A stretch of DNA of 35,002 nucleotides from Bacillota bacterium LX-D (GTDB lineage: Bacteria > Bacillota > DUOV01 > Zhaonellaceae): positions 1 to 35,002 of the forward strand of contig JAVLUO010000010.1 of NCBI GenBank assembly GCA_031628995.1, in the 5' to 3' direction. Positions 30,705 to 35,002 of this stretch are shown piece after piece (within the stretch, counting starts at the first letter, position 1; each line of letters starts with the position of its first letter). The notes beneath the pieces are model-generated. The model worked only from the letters and a program-made list of their open reading frames with translations. It was not told the DNA's origin and ran no database searches. Made by a program: the position numbers and the translations under genes.

Positions 30705-32681
30705 ATGCCTCCTTTTAAAATTAAATCTGCTTATACCCCTCAAGGCGACCAACCAGAGGCAATTGCAAAGCTGGTTGCAGGTTTGCAAAATAATAGTAAG
30801 CACCAAACCCTTTTAGGAGTTACCGGCAGCGGAAAAACTTTTACTATGGCCAATGTGATTCAAGCTGTACAGAAACCAACGCTCATTATGGCTCCCAATA
30901 AAACTTTGGCGGCTCAGTTGTGCAGCGAGTTTAAAGAGTTTTTTCCGGAAAATGCAGTAGAATATTTTGTTAGCTATTACGATTATTATCAACCTGAGGC
31001 TTATATACCTCAGACGGATACCTATATTGAAAAAGATAGTGCTGTTAATGAAGAAATAGATAAGCTGCGGCACTCAGCTACAGCTTCCCTTTTTGAACGG
31101 AAAGATGTCATAATTGTGGCCAGCGTTTCCTGTATTTATGGCTTAGGTTCTCCAGAAGATTATAATGAATTAATGCTTTCTTTGCGGGAAGGGCAGGAGT
31201 ATGACCGAGATCATATTTTACGGAAATTAGTTGATATTCAATACAGCCGTAATGATTATGATTTTCATCGCAGTACTTTCCGGGTTAGGGGAGATGTAAT
31301 TGAAATTATTCCTGCCGCCAGTTCTGAAAAAGCTATTCGCATCGAAATGTTTGGCGATGAAATTGAACGTATCCTGGAAATAGATACACTGACTGGAGAG
31401 ATTTTAGGAAGAGTAAAGCATGCAGCTATTTTCCCGGCCAGCCACTATGTAACTGAAGAGGAAAAGCTCCTGCGGGCAATTGCTTCCATTGAAGCAGAGC
31501 TGGAAAGCCGGCTGGAAGAGCTTCGTTCCCAAGATAAACTTTTAGAGGCTCAGCGGTTGGAACAGCGTACTCGCTACGATTTAGAAATGATGCGGGAAGT
31601 TGGCTTCTGCCAGGGGATAGAGAATTACTCACGGCATTTAGTAGGCAGGTCTTCAGGGGAACCTCCTTATACATTGTTTGATTACTTCCCTGACGATTAT
31701 TTATTGATAATTGATGAATCCCACGTTACCGTACCTCAGATAGGAGGAATGTATGCAGGTGACTATTCTAGAAAAACCATGTTAGTAGAACATGGTTTCC
31801 GCTTACCCTCTGCTTTGGACAACCGTCCTTTAAAATTTGAGGAGTTCGAAGAAAGGGTAAATCAAGTAATCTACGTTTCTGCTACTCCTGGGGCTTATGA
31901 GTTTGAACACAGTTCTCAGGTTGTAGAGCAAATTATTCGCCCCACCGGGTTATTAGACCCGGAAATTATTGTCCGGCCCATTGCAGGGCAAATTGACGAT
32001 TTACTTGGTGAAATTACCGCTAGGGTCAAGAAAGATCAGCGGGTTCTAGTCACAACCCTAACTAAGAGAATGGCGGAGGATTTAACAGATTATTTTAAAG
32101 AAATGGGTATTCGAGTCCGTTACCTCCATTCGGAAATCGGTGCCCTTGAACGGATGGAAATTATTCGGGACTTGAGATTAGGAGAGTTCGATGTTTTAGT
32201 TGGAATCAATTTGCTGCGGGAAGGCTTGGATTTACCGGAAGTAACTCTAGTAGCTATTTTAGATGCAGATAAAGAGGGATTTTTGCGCTCAGAGCGTTCT
32301 TTAATCCAAACTATTGGACGTGCAGCCCGTAATGCAGAAGGTAAAGTGATTATGTACGCTGATACCATTACTGATTCCATGGATAAGGCTATTAAAGAAA
32401 CTAACCGCCGCCGCAGCATCCAGATGGAATTTAATCAAAAACATGGTATTACGCCGAAAACAGTACAAAAGGCAGTGCGGGATTTGCTGGAAGTAACTTA
32501 TGCAGCTGAAAGCAAAGCTGAGTACAAAGTTGGTAAGAAAGCAGATAAAATGTCTAAAAAGGATATACAAAAGCTTATTGGCCAATTAGAAAAAGAAATG
32601 AAGCAGGCAGCTGGAGAACTAAGATTTGAAGATGCAGCTCAGCTGAGGGATGCTATTATGGAACTAAAAACAAAAATGTAA
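30705..32681 (+). CDS. uvrB: Excinuclease ABC subunit B
   Basis: 658 residues, full length. UvrB verifies damaged DNA in nucleotide excision repair. Walker A is GVTGSGKT (about 38-45), followed by the damage-probing beta-hairpin region [20 protein letters not shown]. Later helicase motifs include IDESHV, YVSATPG and QTIGRAARN. The C-terminal UVR domain ([20 protein letters not shown]) that contacts UvrC is intact. The ATG follows AGTAGGTG. uvrA is not in the window: the following gene is asnB on the other strand, so the usual uvrB-uvrA pairing is broken here. Confidence 0.99.
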   Translation: MPPFKIKSAYTPQGDQPEAIAKLVAGLQNNSKHQTLLGVTGSGKTFTMANVIQAVQKPTLIMAPNKTLAAQLCSEFKEFFPENAVEYFVSYYDYYQPEAYIPQTDTYIEKDSAVNEEIDKLRHSATASLFERKDVIIVASVSCIYGLGSPEDYNELMLSLREGQEYDRDHILRKLVDIQYSRNDYDFHRSTFRVRGDVIEIIPAASSEKAIRIEMFGDEIERILEIDTLTGEILGRVKHAAIFPASHYVTEEEKLLRAIASIEAELESRLEELRSQDKLLEAQRLEQRTRYDLEMMREVGFCQGIENYSRHLVGRSSGEPPYTLFDYFPDDYLLIIDESHVTVPQIGGMYAGDYSRKTMLVEHGFRLPSALDNRPLKFEEFEERVNQVIYVSATPGAYEFEHSSQVVEQIIRPTGLLDPEIIVRPIAGQIDDLLGEITARVKKDQRVLVTTLTKRMAEDLTDYFKEMGIRVRYLHSEIGALERMEIIRDLRLGEFDVLVGINLLREGLDLPEVTLVAILDADKEGFLRSERSLIQTIGRAARNAEGKVIMYADTITDSMDKAIKETNRRRSIQMEFNQKHGITPKTVQKAVRDLLEVTYAAESKAEYKVGKKADKMSKKDIQKLIGQLEKEMKQAAGELRFEDAAQLRDAIMELKTKM

Positions 32682-32708
32682 AACCGCAAACTTTCAAGCT
32701 TGCGGTTT
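32681..32708. terminator. Terminator between uvrB and convergent asnB
   Basis: AAACCGCAA/TTGCGGTTT stem (32681-32689, 32700-32708) beginning at the last base of the uvrB stop codon. T-rich sequence follows on the plus strand; the stem also lies just past the asnB stop, so it may serve both genes. Confidence 0.75.
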
Positions 32709-32714
32709 AATTCT

Positions 32715-34559
32715 TTAAGTTAACTTTATAGTAACGTTATATTCTTCTAACCAAAAATTTAGCTGAATTAAATAAGCTAAGAGTTGAGGTCCCCGCATTA
32801 ATTGTCCGTACCAAGGTTTAGAGTAGACAGCACCACCAGTTTCTGCTAGCTTGGTAACATATTCTTTATCAATTAGTTCCAGAATAGGGGAAGAGGGATT
32901 TGCTAAAATTTGCAGCAGCCTTTTTTGTACTGCTTCTGTATATTTAGGATGGTGGGTTTTGGGATAGGGACTTTTTTTTCTGGTAATTATTTCAGGAGGT
33001 AAAATACCTTGGAGTGCTAAACGCAAAAGTCCTTTTTCCCGGCCCCCATGGAATTTTAGTTCAGAAGGCAGATTAAAGGCATATTCCACCAATCTGTAGT
33101 CTGCAAAAGGAACCCTTACTTCTAAGCTATTGGCCATGCTCATTCGGTCTTTGCGATTTAATAGGGTTATCATAAACCATTTTAAATTGAGATAAAACAA
33201 TTTTTTCATTTGCTGCTCCTGAGGGCTGTCGCTGGGGAGTACAGGCACCTGGGCTAATGTTTTGGCATATTGTTCTTGTACGCAGCCTTCTAAGTCAATC
33301 TTTTGTAAACTTTTATGCAATAATTGTTTACGTTCATTAATTGATTTGGACCAAGGAAATGTGTTGCAGTTTAAGTCCTCTGACCGCCGGTACCAGGGGT
33401 AGCCTCCAAATATTTCGTCAGCGCATTCTCCGGAAACGCTAACAGTGTTTTTTTTCCGTATTTCCCGACAAAAGAGGTATAGAGAAGAATCTATATCCGC
33501 CATGCCAGGGAGATCATGGGCCCGGACTGCTGCTTCTAAAGCAGCAGCTACGTCATAATTATTTAAGACTACAGACTGGTGGTTGCTGCCGATACTACGG
33601 GCCATGACCCAAGCCCATTCTGCATCGGAAGTTGGCTCAAATTCATTGGGCTGGTAGTAAGCCTGGTTGTCTTCATATTCTAGGGAGTAAGTTGATAATA
33701 CTTTCCCTTGTTCTTTAAATTTTGCGGCGGCTACTGCTGAAATTGCGCTGGAATCTAAACCTCCTGATAAAAATGTACAAAGAGGAACATCAGAAACAAG
33801 CTGCCTTTCGATGGCATCAACTAAAAGATAGCGAATATGTTCTGCTGTAGTACCTAAATCTTCCTTATGTTCGTAGCAGTTCAGCTGCCAATATTGATGC
33901 AGCTGCAGCCCGTGGGAATTATAGACAGCCCAGTAAGCCGGCGGTATTTCTCGGATATTGGCAAAAATTCCGCTGCCTAAAGACCTTGCTGGCCCCAGGG
34001 ACAATAATTCAGTTAATCCTTCTTCAGTGATCACTGTTTTAACCTGAGGATGTGCCAGCAATGCTTTAATTTCCGAGCCGAAAATTAGGGAATTAGCCGT
34101 TGTAGTATAAAACAGCGGCTTAACGCCTAAAGGATCTCTAGCCATAAATAAACTTTCCTCAGTTTCATTCCAAATGGCGAAGGCAAAAATACCGTTCAGA
34201 TATTTTAAACATTCTTCTCCCCAATAAATATAAGAGAGGAGCAGCACTTCTGTGTCGGAATAGGCTTGAAACCGAAATCCTTTTTGCAGCAATTCCTTTC
34301 TGAGTTCTTCTGTGTTGTACAGCTCTCCATTATAGACAATAACGTATTTTTTTCCATTAAAGGTTCTGACCATAGGCTGAGAGCCACCTTGAGGATCGAT
34401 AACCACTAATCTTTTATGGCCGAAGACAGCATGCTCTGAATAATAGCTGCCGCTTTGATCCGGCCCTCTTTTGTTTAAAGTATCAGCCATTTTATTAATT
34501 ACAGCACATTCAGTAGAAATATTTTCTTTTAAGTTAATCCAACCGGCAATACCGCACAT
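32715..34559 (-). CDS. asnB: Asparagine synthase (glutamine-hydrolysing)
   Basis: 614 residues on the minus strand, ATG preceded by AGAGGGGGC. C2 of MCGIAGW is the glutaminase nucleophile. The amidotransferase domain (about 1-210) has RGPDQSG and YNGELYN. The synthetase domain has the ATP-binding loop SGGLDSSAISA (about 262-272) and SGECADEIFGGY. It makes asparagine from aspartate using ATP and the ammonia of glutamine. The length is that of bacterial AsnB/AsnO enzymes. It appears to be its own unit, separated from purF by a strong terminator. I see no clear -35/-10 pair upstream. Confidence 0.96.
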   Translation of the reverse strand: MCGIAGWINLKENISTECAVINKMADTLNKRGPDQSGSYYSEHAVFGHKRLVVIDPQGGSQPMVRTFNGKKYVIVYNGELYNTEELRKELLQKGFRFQAYSDTEVLLLSYIYWGEECLKYLNGIFAFAIWNETEESLFMARDPLGVKPLFYTTTANSLIFGSEIKALLAHPQVKTVITEEGLTELLSLGPARSLGSGIFANIREIPPAYWAVYNSHGLQLHQYWQLNCYEHKEDLGTTAEHIRYLLVDAIERQLVSDVPLCTFLSGGLDSSAISAVAAAKFKEQGKVLSTYSLEYEDNQAYYQPNEFEPTSDAEWAWVMARSIGSNHQSVVLNNYDVAAALEAAVRAHDLPGMADIDSSLYLFCREIRKKNTVSVSGECADEIFGGYPWYRRSEDLNCNTFPWSKSINERKQLLHKSLQKIDLEGCVQEQYAKTLAQVPVLPSDSPQEQQMKKLFYLNLKWFMITLLNRKDRMSMANSLEVRVPFADYRLVEYAFNLPSELKFHGGREKGLLRLALQGILPPEIITRKKSPYPKTHHPKYTEAVQKRLLQILANPSSPILELIDKEYVTKLAETGGAVYSKPWYGQLMRGPQLLAYLIQLNFWLEEYNVTIKLT

Positions 34560-34656
34560 CTTTGCAGCCCCCTCTTTTGTTTAGCTAAGTTAAGTATTTT
34601 TGTTATTAATCTATTACTGGAATTACAGAAGTGTGACAGAAAGATTTAGACGGAAT

Positions 34657-34680
34657 AAAAAAACAGCCTGGAGGCTGTTT
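34657..34680 (-). terminator. Terminator of purF
   Basis: AAACAGCC/GGCTGTTT stem with a 4-base loop (34661-34680), followed on the minus strand by a run of T residues, 15 bases past the purF stop. Confidence 0.9.
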
Positions 34681-34694
34681 ATAATATGTTGATT

Positions 34695-35002
34695 CTAGCA
34701 GGATAAGGTGTCGGGAATTGTAATAGGGTATTCACCGTTAAAGCAAGCTTTACAGACTCTGTGACCATTATCTTTTAAAGCCAAAAGCATTCCTTCAACA
34801 CTTAAGTAGTGTAAACTATCTGCTCCTATATGGTTTTTAATTTCAGAAATACTTTTTCTGGCAGCAATAAGCTGCTGTTGGGAAGAAACATCAACTCCAT
34901 AGTAGCAGGGATATCGAAGGGGAGGGGAGCTAACTAAAAAATGTACCTCCTTAGCACCTGCTTTCCTTAACATTTTGACTATTTGGCAGCAAGTTGTGCC
35001 CC
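34695..35002 (-). CDS. purF: Amidophosphoribosyltransferase, C-terminal end (partial)
   Basis: About 102 residues are visible; the gene continues past the right edge. The segment begins GTTCCQIVKMLRKAGAKEVH, the end of the PRPP-binding loop in PurF. It continues SSPPLRYPCYYGVDVSS and IGADSLHYLS, and ends near CKACFNGEYPI, all conserved in PurF, the first committed enzyme of purine synthesis. The conserved cysteines fit the Bacillus type, which carries a 4Fe-4S cluster. The rest of the enzyme and any pur operon lie outside the window. Confidence 0.93.
   Translation of the reverse strand, partial: GTTCCQIVKMLRKAGAKEVHFLVSSPPLRYPCYYGVDVSSQQQLIAARKSISEIKNHIGADSLHYLSVEGMLLALKDNGHRVCKACFNGEYPITIPDTLSC

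Overview
The window is chromosomal DNA from a low-GC, spore-forming member of the Firmicutes, most likely a Clostridia-type anaerobe. The grounds are: AT-rich codons with many TTG and GTG starts; strong AGGAGG-type ribosome sites; several CotF-type spore coat genes; a putative sigma-H promoter; and the hpf-secA-prfB and ftsE-ftsX-M23-S41-uvrB gene orders common in that group. I cannot name the species.

Layout. 1-1.6 kb: the 5' end of a group II intron (minus strand, cut by the window edge), a 54-aa zinc-ribbon gene on the minus strand, then a membrane-anchored hypothetical protein overlapping comF. 1.6-4.3 kb: an intergenic region with a DnaA-box cluster, then a polar amino-acid ABC transporter (lipoprotein, permease, ATPase). 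4.3-9.2 kb: a cold-shock protein, a long palindromic REP-like repeat, hpf with a sigma-H-like promoter, secA, and prfB with its programmed +1 frameshift. 9.3-20.9 kb: an accessory stretch holding cysK, a DUF1638 gene in degraded surroundings, an IS256-family transposase relic, a minus-strand spore-coat/alcohol-dehydrogenase cluster with one frameshifted gene, a CadC-like regulator with a Zn/Cd efflux ATPase, two YitT paralogs flanking a ferredoxin, a split transketolase, and an internally deleted group II intron. 21.0-26.2 kb: ftsE, ftsX, a coiled-coil M23 peptidoglycan hydrolase, an S41 protease and a two-domain P-loop protein. 26.3-35.0 kb: DUF502, a lactate-permease-like transporter, DUF445, a cyclic-nucleotide-binding/DUF2225 fusion, uvrB, asnB, and the 3' end of purF running off the window.

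How the genes work together. FtsEX and the downstream EnvC/PcsB-like hydrolase form a plausible division/cell-wall module. The CadC-like repressor, its palindromic operator and the ATPase form a self-contained metal-resistance unit. Hpf, SecA and RF2 are the conserved translation/secretion core. In many Firmicutes prfB and ftsE are close neighbours, so the ~11.8 kb between them looks like inserted or rearranged material. It contains an IS relic, a frameshifted gene and the intron.

Most notable: two group IIC-like intron copies in opposite orientation, identical over the 89 bases visible and each starting directly after a transcription terminator hairpin; the DnaA-box cluster; the hpf sigma-H-like promoter; the REP-like palindrome; the two-domain ATPase whose second nucleotide site looks dead; and the hairpin covering the ferredoxin ribosome site. 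I found no CRISPR array, rRNA or tRNA, and no complete transposon or prophage.
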